64,000 nt of DNA from Hyphomicrobium sp. (GCA_017512425.1 JAFWGI010000004.1:1-64000), one strand, 5' to 3'. Positions 29,662 to 39,282 are shown, counted from the first letter of the stretch. Translations and numbers: made by a program. Notes: generated by a model not told the origin, from the sequence alone.

Positions 29662-30522
29662 ATGGTACTCCGCTCTCACGAACTCCCCCGCGACGACTTT
29701 GACGATAGCGACGACGGTTTCGAATGGTCCGCCGCGGCCGAGCTCGAAAGCGGCGATCGGATGTGCGCGCCGCTCGAAGAGCCGCGCGGCAGCACCTTTT
29801 GGCCGGCAGCGATCGTCATTGCTGTTGCGTTGACGGCTGGATGGATCATTGCGCAGTTTCCGGCGGCCACGCAGGCAATCAAGGACACGGCGTCGGCGTT
29901 GGTGACAGCAAATGCATCGGAGCCCGCGCCGATCGCGACGCCGCTGGCGTCTGACGCTCCCGCGCCGCCACCGCTTACTGCCGATACGACTGACGTCGCA
30001 GCGGCACCTGGCGCCTCAGCCGGTGAAGCTGCGGCGGCCGTAACTGAACCGGACGCTTCCGCGTCTTCAGAGACTGCGTCAGAGAAAGCGACGGTCGCGA
30101 CCGAGGAGCCAACGCCAGAGGCAAGCGATGCCGCCGCGCCCTCCGAATCACTGCCCAAGCCTGTCGCGGATCCGAGAGACCCGAACCGGAAGCGTGCGCT
30201 TGCCGCCGGATTACACCCTGATGTTTCGAAGGCGCTGCTCGCGCGGATGACGGAGGCCGACTACAGCAATGCGCGCAACGCTGTTGATACCGCTCTGCTG
30301 CAGACCGGCGACGGTGTTCTCTTGTGGCCGACAACCGGGTCCAAGTCCGGCTCCAAGTCCGGCGCGGCGCTGTTTGAAATCAAGTTTGTCGCGGGCGCAG
30401 CGCCCGGTTGCCGTCGCTACGTCGTCATCATCACCAAGGACCGTTGGTCGACGACTGCGCCGCCGATGGAAAAGTGTGGCGATGAGCTGCCAAAGCGTAA
30501 GCTTGTGCGCAATGGGGCGTAG
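29662..30522 (+). CDS. Single-pass membrane protein with Ala/Pro-rich linker
   Basis: The 286-residue protein has an acidic cytoplasmic N-terminus (DDFDDSDDGFEW), one membrane helix near residues 47-66 (FWPAAIVIAVALTAGWIIAQF), a long Ala/Pro/Ser/Glu linker (~85-185), and a compact C-terminal domain (~195-286, DPNRKRALAAGLHPDVSKALLARM...) with two cysteines. A short direct repeat encodes SKSGSKSG. The start at ATG 29662 follows GGAG. I do not recognise the C-terminal domain. Confidence 0.75.
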   Translation: MVLRSHELPRDDFDDSDDGFEWSAAAELESGDRMCAPLEEPRGSTFWPAAIVIAVALTAGWIIAQFPAATQAIKDTASALVTANASEPAPIATPLASDAPAPPPLTADTTDVAAAPGASAGEAAAAVTEPDASASSETASEKATVATEEPTPEASDAAAPSESLPKPVADPRDPNRKRALAAGLHPDVSKALLARMTEADYSNARNAVDTALLQTGDGVLLWPTTGSKSGSKSGAALFEIKFVAGAAPGCRRYVVIITKDRWSTTAPPMEKCGDELPKRKLVRNGA

Positions 30523-30650
30523 GGCTCGGCGGGGATTGTTCTAGGACGCTGAACCGCCGCGTCATCTGGCGCATGACGGCCGCGCTTGCGCCGGCGCGTG
30601 CTTAGCGTTAGCACCCTGCTAAAGTATTATTTGGTAGGGAGAACGCGACG

Positions 30651-30938
30651 ATGGTTGACTTCAAGGACGCAAACGACGTGATCGCACAGTTGAAGCGCGA
30701 CAACGCCGAGCTGTCCGGGATGGTGCTCGCGACGGGCGTCATTCTCACGCAATTGCTGCAGTCGAACTGCAAGCGCGAACTAAACCCACAGGCCGCCGCC
30801 AGCCGCATAATGGCCAACGCCCGCGATGCCATCCAGGGCTTTTCGTCGGTCAACGACGTCGATGCCGTGATGAAGTCGCGTGCACTTGAAGCCGTTCAGC
30901 AGTACGAAGATCAGATCAAGTCGGTTCTGGCGGTCTAA
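30651..30938 (+). CDS. Small soluble hypothetical protein
   Basis: A 95-residue, mostly helical protein with no signal peptide or membrane segment; it starts at ATG 30651 after GGGAGAACG. It has one cysteine (QSNCKRE). It is followed 48 bases later by the rhomboid gene on the same strand. No family recognised. Confidence 0.7.
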   Translation: MVDFKDANDVIAQLKRDNAELSGMVLATGVILTQLLQSNCKRELNPQAAASRIMANARDAIQGFSSVNDVDAVMKSRALEAVQQYEDQIKSVLAV

Positions 30939-30986
30939 AAGGCGCGAGGGTGTGCCCGGCCGGGGAACTTCAGCGAGAGGTGCACC

Positions 30987-31652
30987 GTGTTTCCAATCGG
31001 CGACGACAACAGTGGCCGCCACGCGACGCCTGTCGTGACGATTGCGCTGATCGCGATTTGCGCGTTCGTGTTTTTCCTGCAGTTGCAGGGCGGCGATGAG
31101 TTTACGCAAACGTGGGCGTTTACGCCCGCGCGGTTTACGGCCGATCCGATCGGCGCTGCGCCGACGCTGATCACCGCCATGTTCATGCATGGCGGCTGGG
31201 CGCACTTCGCCGGCAACATGCTGTACCTCTGGATCTTCGGCGACAACGTCGAGGATCGCCTCGGCAAGATACCGTTTCTGATTTTTTATCTGGTCTGCGG
31301 AATTGCGGCGTCGTTCGCCCAGTATGCCGTCAGTCCGGGTATGAACATTCCAAACCTCGGCGCGTCGGGCGCGATTGCCGGAGTGCTCGGCGCGTACATC
31401 CTGATGTTTCCGAAAGCGCTCGTGCGTGTTGCCATCGGCTATAGCGTCGTCGCGCTGCCGGCCATTGTCGTGCTTGGCTTCTGGATCGCTCTTCAATTGT
31501 TCAGCGGCGTCGGTTCGATCGCGACGACGTCGTCGGGCGAGGAAACGGGCGGCGTCGCCTATATGGCGCACGTCGGTGGCTTTGTTGCCGGACTGGCGCT
31601 GACGTTCCTGTTCGGTGGGCGCAACACCGGGCGGCCATCGATCGGGGCGTAG
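30987..31652 (+). CDS. Rhomboid family intramembrane serine protease
   Basis: The 221-residue, six-helix protein cuts membrane helices in the inner membrane. The active Ser is in LGASGAIAG (residue ~127) and the His in YMAHVGGFVAG. The HGGWAHFAGNMLYLWIFGDNVED block, with the conserved His and Asn, is typical of the family. It is followed 12 bases later by a MOSC gene. Confidence 0.92.
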   Translation: MFPIGDDNSGRHATPVVTIALIAICAFVFFLQLQGGDEFTQTWAFTPARFTADPIGAAPTLITAMFMHGGWAHFAGNMLYLWIFGDNVEDRLGKIPFLIFYLVCGIAASFAQYAVSPGMNIPNLGASGAIAGVLGAYILMFPKALVRVAIGYSVVALPAIVVLGFWIALQLFSGVGSIATTSSGEETGGVAYMAHVGGFVAGLALTFLFGGRNTGRPSIGA

Positions 31653-31664
31653 TGAAGGAGCGCG

Positions 31665-32165
31665 ATGACCGATATACAGCCCGGAACGATGAAAGCGTTG
31701 CTGGCCGCACCCGTCCGGCCGGGCAAGCTTGTCTGGATTGGGCTTAGGCCGAAACGCCAGGAACCGGTTGTCGCGGTGCAATCTGCGGTCCTTGTCGCAA
31801 AGCGCGGGATCGAGTGCGATCATTACCAAACATCGCGGGATGGCGCGCGGCAGGTGACGCTGATATCGGCCGAGGAAATCGCGGCGATCGCATCGTATCT
31901 CGGCCGCGATGACATTGCCCCCGAAATTTTGCGCCGGAACCTCGTCGTGCGCGGCATCAATTTATCGGCGCTCAAGGGTGCGCGATTTTCGATCGGGACG
32001 GCGGTGCTCGAATACTCGGGGCCATGCGCGCCGTGCAGCCACATGGAAGCGGCGCTCGGCACCGGCGGCTACAACGCCGTGCGCAATCACGGCGGCATCA
32101 CCGCGCGCATCGTCGAAGGCGGTGACGTCCGCATTGGCGATGCCGTCGTCCGTGTTGACACCTGA
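31665..32165 (+). CDS. MOSC domain protein
   Basis: A 166-residue single MOSC (molybdenum cofactor sulfurase C-terminal) domain with the conserved Cys motif GPCAPC (C121 and C124) and VTLISAEEI, RNLVVRGINL and NHGGITARI segments. MOSC proteins are thought to carry sulfur or bind molybdenum cofactor and act in detoxification with reductases. Here it lies just after the rhomboid gene. The window also has a molbindin operon, but the two are 11 kb apart. Confidence 0.9.
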   Translation: MTDIQPGTMKALLAAPVRPGKLVWIGLRPKRQEPVVAVQSAVLVAKRGIECDHYQTSRDGARQVTLISAEEIAAIASYLGRDDIAPEILRRNLVVRGINLSALKGARFSIGTAVLEYSGPCAPCSHMEAALGTGGYNAVRNHGGITARIVEGGDVRIGDAVVRVDT

Positions 32166-32169
32166 GCCG

Positions 32170-32637
32170 TTACGCGGGGCGGCGCCAGAGCAGGACTTTG
32201 ACGCGGAACGTCTGCACGACCTCGTCGCGCTGATTGCGCGTCGTGATGCGCACGACACCCATGCCGCGCTCGGGCCGCGATTTCGACGGGGTCAATTCCA
32301 ACACTTCGATCGTCGCCTGAAGAATATCGCCGGGGCGAGTCGGCGCTGGCCATTGCAATTCGCCGCCGGCGCCAATGACACCACCAGCGAGCGGCAGCGT
32401 TTCGACGACGAGGCGCATCGTGATCCCGGCCGTATGCCATCCGCTTGCGGCCAAGCCTCCGAAGAATGAGTCTTTGGCGTCGTCTTCATCGAGATGAAAC
32501 CACTGCGGATCGAATTCGGCGGCGAAGTCTTTGATGGCGCCGGGTTCGATGCGATGCGTGCCCGTCGTGAATGTTTGTCCGACGCTCAAGTCGTCGAGGT
32601 AGAGCTTGTTAGCGTCGGCTACTGGCGATGTCATCAA
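32170..32637 (-). CDS. MaoC-like dehydratase
   Basis: A 155-residue hot-dog fold protein of the MaoC enoyl-CoA hydratase family. YLDDLSVGQTFTTGTHRI is the usual start, FAAEFDPQWFHLDEDDA carries the hydratase-type Asp and His, and GWHTAGITMRLVVE follows. The substrate is unknown. Its start overlaps the stop of the secreted protein gene upstream by 4 bases, so the two are cotranscribed. Confidence 0.88.
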   Translation of the reverse strand: MMTSPVADANKLYLDDLSVGQTFTTGTHRIEPGAIKDFAAEFDPQWFHLDEDDAKDSFFGGLAASGWHTAGITMRLVVETLPLAGGVIGAGGELQWPAPTRPGDILQATIEVLELTPSKSRPERGMGVVRITTRNQRDEVVQTFRVKVLLWRRPA

Positions 32638-33041
32638 GACTGCGGCCCGATTTTGACACCCATTGCGCGGCAGGCGCGCGTGTATCGCGAGCGCGGGATC
32701 GCCAAATCACGCGACCATCCGGCCTTGCACTGCTCGGCCGTCGGATACGGGACCGGCAGCGGTTCCGTGTAATTCGCCGGCGGCGTCTGGCGCGCGTCGT
32801 ACTTCGGATACCTCAGCGGCTGCGCTTCCCTGAGTTGCGGCAACGGCGCGAGGCGGTTCGTGCCGCCGGGTTTGCCCGTGTAGCCCGGCACATAAGTGCG
32901 CGCCGGATCGGCTGGCTTTCCCATGGGCGACGGAACGTAACGGCCATCGCGGTCGTACTGCGCGTGGACCGGCGCAACGCCGGCGATGAGCGCGAGCGCG
33001 GCGCATACCGAGAGGATGTTTGACCGGCTTTGCAACGTCAC
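32634..33041 (-). CDS. Secreted Pro/Tyr-rich hypothetical protein
   Basis: The 135-residue protein has a signal peptide (VCAALALIAGVAPVHAQ) and a mature part rich in Pro, Tyr and Arg (YDRDGRYVPSPMG..., YVPGYTGKPGG). The C-terminus has two cysteines (AEQCKAGW, TRACRAMG). It overlaps the MaoC-like gene by 4 bases. No family recognised. Confidence 0.75.
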   Translation of the reverse strand: MTLQSRSNILSVCAALALIAGVAPVHAQYDRDGRYVPSPMGKPADPARTYVPGYTGKPGGTNRLAPLPQLREAQPLRYPKYDARQTPPANYTEPLPVPYPTAEQCKAGWSRDLAIPRSRYTRACRAMGVKIGPQS

Positions 33042-33169
33042 GTCATGCTCCTGGCGGCGTCGGGATGTTTCAAGCGACGCATATTATATGGGGCTGCCGC
33101 ACGTCTGGAGAAGATGCGCGCCGCGCGTTTGGTTCCGTCGGTTAATGCGCCTGTGGAGATGCTCCGCGA

Positions 33170-33505
33170 TCAGGATTGGCCGTCTTGCCGGACGCGCGCG
33201 TCTCTGCGGCGTTGCGCTGCCTCTCTGCGCAAGCGATTGCGCTCCGCTGCAGCTGCGGCGGCTGCCGCCTCGGCCATCCAGCGCAGGCGGATCGCTTTCA
33301 GAGTCCGCGGCCGCGCGTTGCGCTTGATCTCGCGTTCATCGTTGTAGCGCGCCCATCGCTTTCGGGTCCAAAAAATGCGGCGCCAGATTTTGGCGCGCTT
33401 TACGCGCGCGACACGCCACCGCCACGGCTTCGGCCCGAGCTTCTTGTTGCGCGCGCGGCGCTTGATCCGGTCTTTTTCGAGCTGGACGCTGTCGCGCTCG
33501 ATCAT
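33170..33505 (-). CDS. Possible small, highly basic protein
   Basis: From ATG 33505 the frame gives 111 residues, very rich in Arg, Lys and Trp (KPWRWRVARVKRAKIWRRIF...), ending in an Ala-run and Arg-rich tail. The frame continues upstream into the dispersed repeat, which I treat as non-coding. The composition could be that of a nucleic acid-binding protein or of a random frame in GC-rich DNA. Low confidence. Confidence 0.35.
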   Translation of the reverse strand: MIERDSVQLEKDRIKRRARNKKLGPKPWRWRVARVKRAKIWRRIFWTRKRWARYNDEREIKRNARPRTLKAIRLRWMAEAAAAAAAAERNRLRREAAQRRRDARVRQDGQS

Positions 33506-33957
33506 GTTGATACAACCTATGCTGACGATTTGTGCTGCGCGTGGATGGCCACTTTTGAAAACAGGAGCGGACCGGCCGCGAGGCCGCGCTTTGAAGTACA
33601 AGAAGTGCGAACTCGGAGCCGGTCCGCGATCATCGAGTGTTGGGGCCAGTAGCGCCGCCACTTTCACCAGCAGGCTGCTCTGCACGATGGGAATCTCACC
33701 CCACCGCGGACGGCGATTGCCCCTAAGCCCGCCGCACACGTTACGCAGCAGGCAGTCGATGTCACCGCTCCGGCCGGCGCCAGGCGTCCCCGGCGCCGCC
33801 CTTATGCGAAGCGGTGAGGCGAGTATGCGGGCGTGGGGTGCGAGGGGGATAAGTTTGTGCGTGGGTGAGCGGAGATTTTCGAGAGAAGGTTAGCGAGGGG
33901 GATAAGTGGCGCGGTGCGCGGCTGCACTTGCCATCTCGCTCTAATCAGTCCGCCGTA
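33506..33957. other. Gene-free stretch before the accessory module
   Basis: About 450 bases. It holds copy B of the dispersed repeat (33545-33688), then GC-rich sequence up to about 33900 in which I see no gene, RNA or regulatory site. Confidence 0.6.
33545..33688. repeat. Dispersed ~140-bp repeat, copy B
   Basis: This is a diverged copy of 17614-17753, in the same orientation. It has a perfect inverted pair, GCGGACCGGC and GCCGGTCCGC, about 50 bases apart, plus the shared AACTCGGAGCCGGTCCG and CTTTCACCAGCAGG blocks. A minus-strand frame through it is open, but copy A does not keep the same frame, which argues against a protein. Confidence 0.7.
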
Positions 33958-34725
33958 CTACTCCGCGGCTTCGAGCAGTTCTTGCGGATACTCATCCCAA
34001 GTACGGCCATTGAGCATGCGGCCAGCTTTCTTTTTGTTTACGCCACCCCATTGTTTAAAGAAGAAGGCGGTATTGTACTTCTCGCAATTTTCTTGGATTG
34101 CTTCTACCCAATTTGCCAACATTGGACGCGCGGAAGGGCCGGATTCGCCACCGACAATTGCCCAGTGAATGCCATTGAGGTTTGGCTCGCCGACAGAGCC
34201 GAGCAGCGGCTCGAATGAGATGAAGCGGACGGCTGCAGGAACGGTTCGCAGAACTTTAATGCGATCTACGTAGTCGGCACTCTCGACCGATGTGCCAAGC
34301 CAAACGTTCTTTAAGATCGGCAGTTTTGCTGTCTTAAGCACGTCGCGCATATTGTCTGGCCGCTTTGTCAAAACTTGGAAGCAGTGCCAATGTGCTTGCT
34401 CCATCACCGCCCAGACTTTTTTGATGAAGTCGGCGGGAACGCCGTCTTGAAACAGATCAGACATGGAATTTACAAATATGCGGCGCGGTTGCTTCCAGCG
34501 GAGAGGAACGTCCAGCGCCGCGTCGTTGAAATGCAGCTTGCCAGTCCAAACTTGCCGATTACCGCTCTTTCGTGTCACGCCTCTGTAGGAGGCGTGGTCC
34601 ATTGCTTGCAGACGGCCTGCCATCCGCAGTGCGTAGCAGTTCGTGCATCCAGGCGAGATCATCAAGCAACCCGAAATAGGGTTCCAAGTGGCGTCGGTCC
34701 ATTCAATGTCACTTTGCCCGGCCAC
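33958..34725 (-). CDS. DUF5131 (phage Gp37/Gp68-like) three-Cys-motif protein
   Basis: The 255-residue protein has the family start (SDIEWTDATWNPISGC) and three cysteines C20, C27 and C30 (PGCTNCYA), arranged as in radical-SAM-like iron-sulfur sites. Further family blocks are IFVNSMSDLFQD, QVLTKRPDNM, NVWLGTSVE and WAIVGGESGP. The molecular activity of the family is not established. Its start overlaps the tcmP end by 17 bases. The two genes form a known pairing in annotation (three-Cys-motif protein + partner). The base composition is less GC-rich than the surroundings, in keeping with acquired DNA. Confidence 0.88.
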   Translation of the reverse strand: MAGQSDIEWTDATWNPISGCLMISPGCTNCYALRMAGRLQAMDHASYRGVTRKSGNRQVWTGKLHFNDAALDVPLRWKQPRRIFVNSMSDLFQDGVPADFIKKVWAVMEQAHWHCFQVLTKRPDNMRDVLKTAKLPILKNVWLGTSVESADYVDRIKVLRTVPAAVRFISFEPLLGSVGEPNLNGIHWAIVGGESGPSARPMLANWVEAIQENCEKYNTAFFFKQWGGVNKKKAGRMLNGRTWDEYPQELLEAAE

Positions 34726-35602
34726 GTTTCCCGCTCCCTATAACGGCGCCTGCAAGTCTCATGGCCAGCTTCGTTGCATTGGGGCTCGGATTCGCGCACG
34801 CGAACATAAGAGAATACCAATGCCCACCCTTTTGACCTAGCGGCATCCACTTATCGTGCACACCGCCTGCGAATACTGACGACATGCGCTCGTGCATATA
34901 CTTTGTGACCGAATCGGGCGTCGCAACCTTCGAATTTCCAACGCCTGCCGGACTGAAAAGATCAGCCGCAATTTCCACCGTATCGATGAATCTTGTGCGC
35001 CAATCTCTGCTGCCAAAAATTCGGTTTAGAGATTCCTCATGTGTGTAGTGGACTTTGCCCTGCGTACCCAGTTGTCGATGGACGCTTAGCCCCGCTGGAA
35101 AAAGATACCACAGGTCGATTGCTTTTGTTTTCGCGATTGCCTCCAGTGTCTGCCATGCCACTTGACTGCCAAACGGATCGAGAAATACGACAGCCCTATG
35201 CTTTTTCCAGTCAATCGTTGAGCACAACGATTGGATACCTGAATTTGCATCTGTGTTTAAGATTCTAACATTTTTAGTCGGGTAATCTCGCTTAAGGTGT
35301 TCAAGAGCCCTTGCGTTGCCACGCTTCTTCTCAATGAAAATATATTGATCAAAAGAACTATCGATCGCTAGGGCGCGTCTCGCAGAACCAATTATGAAGT
35401 CTTTGTCCTCAATGCCCAGGGGGAGCTCCTCATACGTTGAAGCTATAGGTATCTCCCCGGTTCCGGCGAAGGCATCAACATAGACTGTATGCGGCCAGTC
35501 CTTGCCTTCGAAAACTTTGAGATAGGCACGCAGATACCTCTCCAAGCAATCGAGCTTCTCGACAGTATGTCGGCTACCGAATTTCTTTTGACGCATACCC
35601 AA
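34709..35602 (-). CDS. tcmP: Three-Cys-motif partner protein TcmP
   Basis: The 297-residue protein matches the TcmP family by its KFGSRHTVEKLDCLERYL start, YVDAFAGTGE (residues 41-50) and VVFLDPFGSQVAW (about 138-150). D-x-FAGTG resembles motif I of SAM-dependent methyltransferases and LDPFG resembles their DPPY-type catalytic motif, so a methyltransferase fold is likely (inference). It is the first gene of a two-gene minus-strand unit with DUF5131. The AT content is higher than in its neighbours. Confidence 0.85.
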   Translation of the reverse strand: MGMRQKKFGSRHTVEKLDCLERYLRAYLKVFEGKDWPHTVYVDAFAGTGEIPIASTYEELPLGIEDKDFIIGSARRALAIDSSFDQYIFIEKKRGNARALEHLKRDYPTKNVRILNTDANSGIQSLCSTIDWKKHRAVVFLDPFGSQVAWQTLEAIAKTKAIDLWYLFPAGLSVHRQLGTQGKVHYTHEESLNRIFGSRDWRTRFIDTVEIAADLFSPAGVGNSKVATPDSVTKYMHERMSSVFAGGVHDKWMPLGQKGGHWYSLMFACANPSPNATKLAMRLAGAVIGSGKRGRAK

Positions 35603-35740
35603 ATCCTCCGAGCACAGAGATTAGAACAAAACACGAACGAATGCAATATGCTCCGACGGATTTTTTTGGGATATGTCGTGGCAGACCTTTGAAATCGAGC
35701 CTCACGAAAAGCAGAGTTCTAGTGCAAACGTAATACCGTT

Positions 35741-35950
35741 CTACTTCCGCGCCGCGAATAGCGTCATCAGGAAGCCGATGATCACGGCAATCGGCAGCGC
35801 GAATAGGGCTACCGTCCAAACCGTCAGCGCGATTCCGAGCATCAGGCCGCCGATGACGACGAAGGCGATCGCGCCCGCGATCAGCATGAGCCACGCCTTC
35901 CAGCCGGTCACGACCTGCGGCACGCCGTTCTTGTAATAGACGATCATCAT
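35741..35950 (-). CDS. Small two-helix membrane protein
   Basis: A 69-residue protein, MMIVYYKNGVPQVV followed by two hydrophobic helices (LMLIAGAIAFVVIGGLMLGIAL and TVALFALPIAVIIGFLMTLF) and a short basic end. No family recognised. It is divergent in composition from the tcmP module and probably belongs to the core genome. Confidence 0.7.
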   Translation of the reverse strand: MMIVYYKNGVPQVVTGWKAWLMLIAGAIAFVVIGGLMLGIALTVWTVALFALPIAVIIGFLMTLFAARK

Positions 35951-35997
35951 CGCGCGGCATCCTCATGCTTGGCGTTTCGTCGACGCTGTACCAGCAT

Positions 35998-36090
35998 CTG
36001 TCATCCTAGGCCTTGTGCCTAGGATCCATCGCGCCGCAAACGCCAGAACGCGCTGATGAATGGATCCTGGGACAAGCCCGAGGATGACAG
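35998..36090. repeat. Intergenic palindromic repeat
   Basis: The arms CTGTCATCCT and AGGATGACAG bound a 93-bp imperfect palindrome whose inner parts also pair (CTAGGATCCAT with ATGGATCCTGG). This CTGTCATCC...GGATCCAT type is a common intergenic repeat in Rhizobiales. It lies between the uvrA stop and the small membrane protein gene. Confidence 0.8.
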
Positions 36091-36109
36091 TGGATAGAAG
36101 TGCGCGCTT

Positions 36110-39100
36110 TTACTCCGCCGCTGACTTCTTCGGCGCCGCGGGCTTCGCGGGACGGCGCGCTAGGAGGTCTTTCAGGTAGCGGCCGGTGTAGCTTTCCTTG
36201 ACCTTGGCGACGTCTTCAGGGGTCCCCTCAGCCACAATACGTCCGCCGCCGTCGCCGCCTTCGGGGCCGAGGTCGATGATCCAGTCGGCGGTCTTGATGA
36301 CTTCGAGATTGTGCTCGATCACGACGACGGTGTTGCCCGCGTCTGCCAACTCGTGCAGCACCTCGAGTAGCTTCGCGACGTCGTGGAAATGCAGGCCCGT
36401 CGTCGGCTCATCGAGAATGTAGAGCGTGCGGCCTGTGGCGCGGCGCGACAATTCCTTCGACAGCTTGATGCGCTGCGCTTCGCCGCCCGACAACGTCGTC
36501 GCCTGCTGTCCGATGTGAATGTAGCCAAGGCCAACGCGCGCCAGCGTTTCGAGCTTGTCGCGGATCGACGGCACGGCCTTGAAGAACTCCGCGCCTTCTT
36601 CGACCGTCATGTCGAGCACGTCGGCAATCGATTTGTCCTTGAACGTGACCTGCAGCGTTTCGCGATTGTAGCGCTTGCCCTTGCATTCCTCGCACGTCAC
36701 GTAGACGTCGGGCAGGAAGTGCATCTCGATTTTGAGCACGCCGTCGCCTTGGCATTTCTCGCAGCGTCCGCCTTTGACGTTGAACGAGAAGCGGCCCGGT
36801 TCGTAGCCGCGCGTTTTGGATTCAGGCAGGCCTGCGAACCATTCGCGCACGGGCGTGAACGCGCCGGTGTACGTCGCGGGGTTTGATCGCGGCGTGCGGC
36901 CGATCGGCGATTGATCGATGTCGATGATTTTGTCGAAGTGCTCGATGCCGGTGATCTTGTCGTGCTCGCCCGGATGATCCTTGGCGTTGTTGAGCTTGCG
37001 CGCCACGGCTTTGTAAAGCGTGTCGATCAGTAGCGAGGATTTGCCGCCGCCCGAGACGCCGGTGATGCAGGTGAACAATCCAACCGGGATCGATGCTGAT
37101 ACGTTCCGCAGGTTGTTCGAGCGCGCGCCGATGACGGTCAGACTTTTCGACGGATCGCGCGGACGGCGATTGCGCGGCACCGCGACCTGGCGGCGGCCCG
37201 AGAGATAGTCGCCGGTCAAACTGTTTGGTGACGCGAGAATATCGTCGGGTGTGCCTTGCGCGATAATTTCGCCGCCGTGGATACCCGCGCCCGGCCCGAT
37301 GTCGACGACATAATCAGCGGCGAGGATCGCGTCCTCGTCGTGCTCGACGACAATGACGGTGTTGCCGATGTTGCGCAGGTGCTTCAGCGTCTCGAGCAGG
37401 CGGTCGTTGTCGCGCTGATGCAAGCCGATGGACGGCTCGTCGAGAACGTAAAGCACGCCGGTCAGGCCGGAGCCGATTTGCGAGGCGAGGCGGATGCGCT
37501 GCGATTCCCCGCCCGACAGCGTTCCGGACGAGCGCGACAGCGTCAGGTATTCGAGGCCGACGTCGTTGAGGAACTTCAGCCGGTCGCGAATTTCTTTCAA
37601 AATGCGCGTCGCGATTTCGGTCTGCTGTTTGGTGAACGTCTTCGGAATGTCGGCGAACCATTGGTTGGCGGCTTTGATCGAGAGATCGCCGACTTCGCCG
37701 ATGTGCTTGCCGCCGATCTTGACGGCGAGCGCCTGCTGCTTGAGGCGATAACCGCCGCAGGTGTCGCACGGATGCGCCGCCTGATAGCGCGAGAGTTCCT
37801 CGCGGACCCAGTCGCTGTCGGTTTCCTTCCAGCGCCGCTCGATGTTGCCGATGACGCCTTCGAACGGCTTCTCGGTCGTGTAGTCTCTGCTGCCGTCCCA
37901 GTAGGTGAAGGCGATATCTTCGTCGCCCGAGCCGAACAGGATGGCGAGCTGGACGTGTTTTGGTAGGCGCTCCCACGGCGTCTTTGTCGAGACCTTGTAG
38001 TGCTTGGCGAGGCTGTCGATCGTCTGCTCGTAGTACGGCGACGTCACGCCAGTTTTCGCCCACGGGAAGATCGCGCCTTTTTCAAGCGAGAGCGATCCAT
38101 CGGGCACGACGAGATCGGGTTCGAAGCGCAACTCTGAGCCAAGCCCGTCGCATGTTGGGCAGGCGCCAGCGGGCGCGTTGAACGAGAACAGCCGCGGTTC
38201 GATTTCGTCGATCGTGAAGCCGGACACCGGACACGCGAAGCGCGCCGAGAACGTGATGCGCTCGTGCGTTTCGTTTTTGTTGCGAAGAATTCCCCTCTCC
38301 CCATCCTCTTCGATGGGGAGAGGGTTAGGGTGCGGGGCAGCGGCTTGTGCTGCAGTTTGAGTCTGCCCCTCACCCCGGCCCTCTCCCCGCTTGCGGGGAG
38401 AGGGTGAAGAGGAGAGAGGCTTGTCGACGTACTCGGCAATCGCGAGGCCATCGGCGAGTTTGAGTGCTTGCTCGAAACTATCCGCGAGGCGGGTCGCCAA
38501 ATCCTTCTTGACGACGATGCGGTCGACGACGACGTCGATGTCGTGCTTGAACTTCTTGTCGAGCTTCGGCGCGTCACCGATGTCGTAGACGGTGCCGTTG
38601 ATCTTGACGCGCTGGTAGCCTTTCTTCTGCCACTCGGCGATTTCCTTGCGGTACTCGCCCTTGCGGCCACGCACGACGGGCGCGAGGAGCAGCAGCCGGG
38701 TGCCGTCAGGAAGCGCGAGCACGCGATCGACCATCTGGGAAACGGTTTGGCTTTCGATCGGCAGACCTGTCGCTGGCGAATACGGCACGCCGACACGCGC
38801 AAACAGCAGGCGCAGGTAGTCGTAGATTTCCGTCACGGTGCCGACGGTCGAGCGCGGGTTTTTGCTCGTCGTCTTCTGCTCGATGGAGATGGCAGGCGAC
38901 AGGCCGTCGATATGATCGACGTCCGGCTTTTGCATCATCTCGAGGAACTGGCGCGCGTATGCGCTCAAGCTCTCGACGTAGCGGCGCTGTCCCTCGGCGT
39001 AAATCGTATCGAAGGCGAGGGACGATTTTCCCGAACCCGACAGCCCCGTGAACACGACGAGCGCGTCGCGCGGAATTTCGAGGTCGACGTTTTTCAGATT

Positions 39101-39196
39101 GTGCTCGCGCGCACCGCGCACGTGAATCGTTTTCATAAGTTCTGAGCCGGCGCGAGCAGGTAGGCGCGGCGAGGGGGATTTTGTCTGTTTTGCCAT
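36110..39196 (-). CDS. uvrA: Excinuclease ABC subunit A
   Basis: UvrA finds bulky DNA lesions and loads UvrB in nucleotide excision repair. It has two ABC ATPase units: Walker [10 protein letters not shown] and GVSGGGKSS, and signatures [15 protein letters not shown] and [15 protein letters not shown]. The zinc fingers are [16 protein letters not shown] and [16 protein letters not shown]. At 1028 residues it is longer than usual (about 950-970), mainly because residues ~259-303 are encoded by an inserted palindromic repeat. The start is ATG 39196; a Met at residue 21 (39136) is where similarity begins. A LexA box lies upstream at 39268-39282. Confidence 0.96.
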   Translation of the reverse strand: MAKQTKSPSPRLPARAGSELMKTIHVRGAREHNLKNVDLEIPRDALVVFTGLSGSGKSSLAFDTIYAEGQRRYVESLSAYARQFLEMMQKPDVDHIDGLSPAISIEQKTTSKNPRSTVGTVTEIYDYLRLLFARVGVPYSPATGLPIESQTVSQMVDRVLALPDGTRLLLLAPVVRGRKGEYRKEIAEWQKKGYQRVKINGTVYDIGDAPKLDKKFKHDIDVVVDRIVVKKDLATRLADSFEQALKLADGLAIAEYVDKPLSSSPSPRKRGEGRGEGQTQTAAQAAAPHPNPLPIEEDGERGILRNKNETHERITFSARFACPVSGFTIDEIEPRLFSFNAPAGACPTCDGLGSELRFEPDLVVPDGSLSLEKGAIFPWAKTGVTSPYYEQTIDSLAKHYKVSTKTPWERLPKHVQLAILFGSGDEDIAFTYWDGSRDYTTEKPFEGVIGNIERRWKETDSDWVREELSRYQAAHPCDTCGGYRLKQQALAVKIGGKHIGEVGDLSIKAANQWFADIPKTFTKQQTEIATRILKEIRDRLKFLNDVGLEYLTLSRSSGTLSGGESQRIRLASQIGSGLTGVLYVLDEPSIGLHQRDNDRLLETLKHLRNIGNTVIVVEHDEDAILAADYVVDIGPGAGIHGGEIIAQGTPDDILASPNSLTGDYLSGRRQVAVPRNRRPRDPSKSLTVIGARSNNLRNVSASIPVGLFTCITGVSGGGKSSLLIDTLYKAVARKLNNAKDHPGEHDKITGIEHFDKIIDIDQSPIGRTPRSNPATYTGAFTPVREWFAGLPESKTRGYEPGRFSFNVKGGRCEKCQGDGVLKIEMHFLPDVYVTCEECKGKRYNRETLQVTFKDKSIADVLDMTVEEGAEFFKAVPSIRDKLETLARVGLGYIHIGQQATTLSGGEAQRIKLSKELSRRATGRTLYILDEPTTGLHFHDVAKLLEVLHELADAGNTVVVIEHNLEVIKTADWIIDLGPEGGDGGGRIVAEGTPEDVAKVKESYTGRYLKDLLARRPAKPAAPKKSAAE
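38292..38405. repeat. Palindromic repeat inserted in frame in uvrA
   Basis: Two palindromes, CCCTCTCCCCAT...ATGGGGAGAGGG (38293-38334) and CCCTCTCCCCGC-TT-GCGGGGAGAGGG (38379-38404), flank a 44-base middle. The same motif is intergenic at 40893-40927. In uvrA it is read as a low-complexity segment ([13 protein letters not shown] ... [15 protein letters not shown]) in a spot before the [14 protein letters not shown] zinc-finger region, where UvrA tolerates length change. Confidence 0.85.
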
Positions 39197-39267
39197 GCGC
39201 TTGGGTTAGCCGAAAGCGTGCCGAGCGGCAATGCGGCGGGCGGGCCGCTTGGCATGGCCACCGCCCT

Positions 39268-39282
39268 GAACGGCCGATGAAC
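39268..39282 (-). promoter_or_regulatory. LexA (SOS) box upstream of uvrA
   Basis: GAAC-GGCCGAT-GAAC on the plus strand (GTTC-N7-GTTC for uvrA), 72 bases before the uvrA ATG. uvrA is a standard SOS gene. The box lies between divergent genes and could also touch the plus-strand gene at 39413. Confidence 0.8.

Noticed and set aside
33506..33739. N-terminal extension of the basic protein through the dispersed repeat
   Set aside because: The matching part of the other repeat copy does not keep the reading frame.
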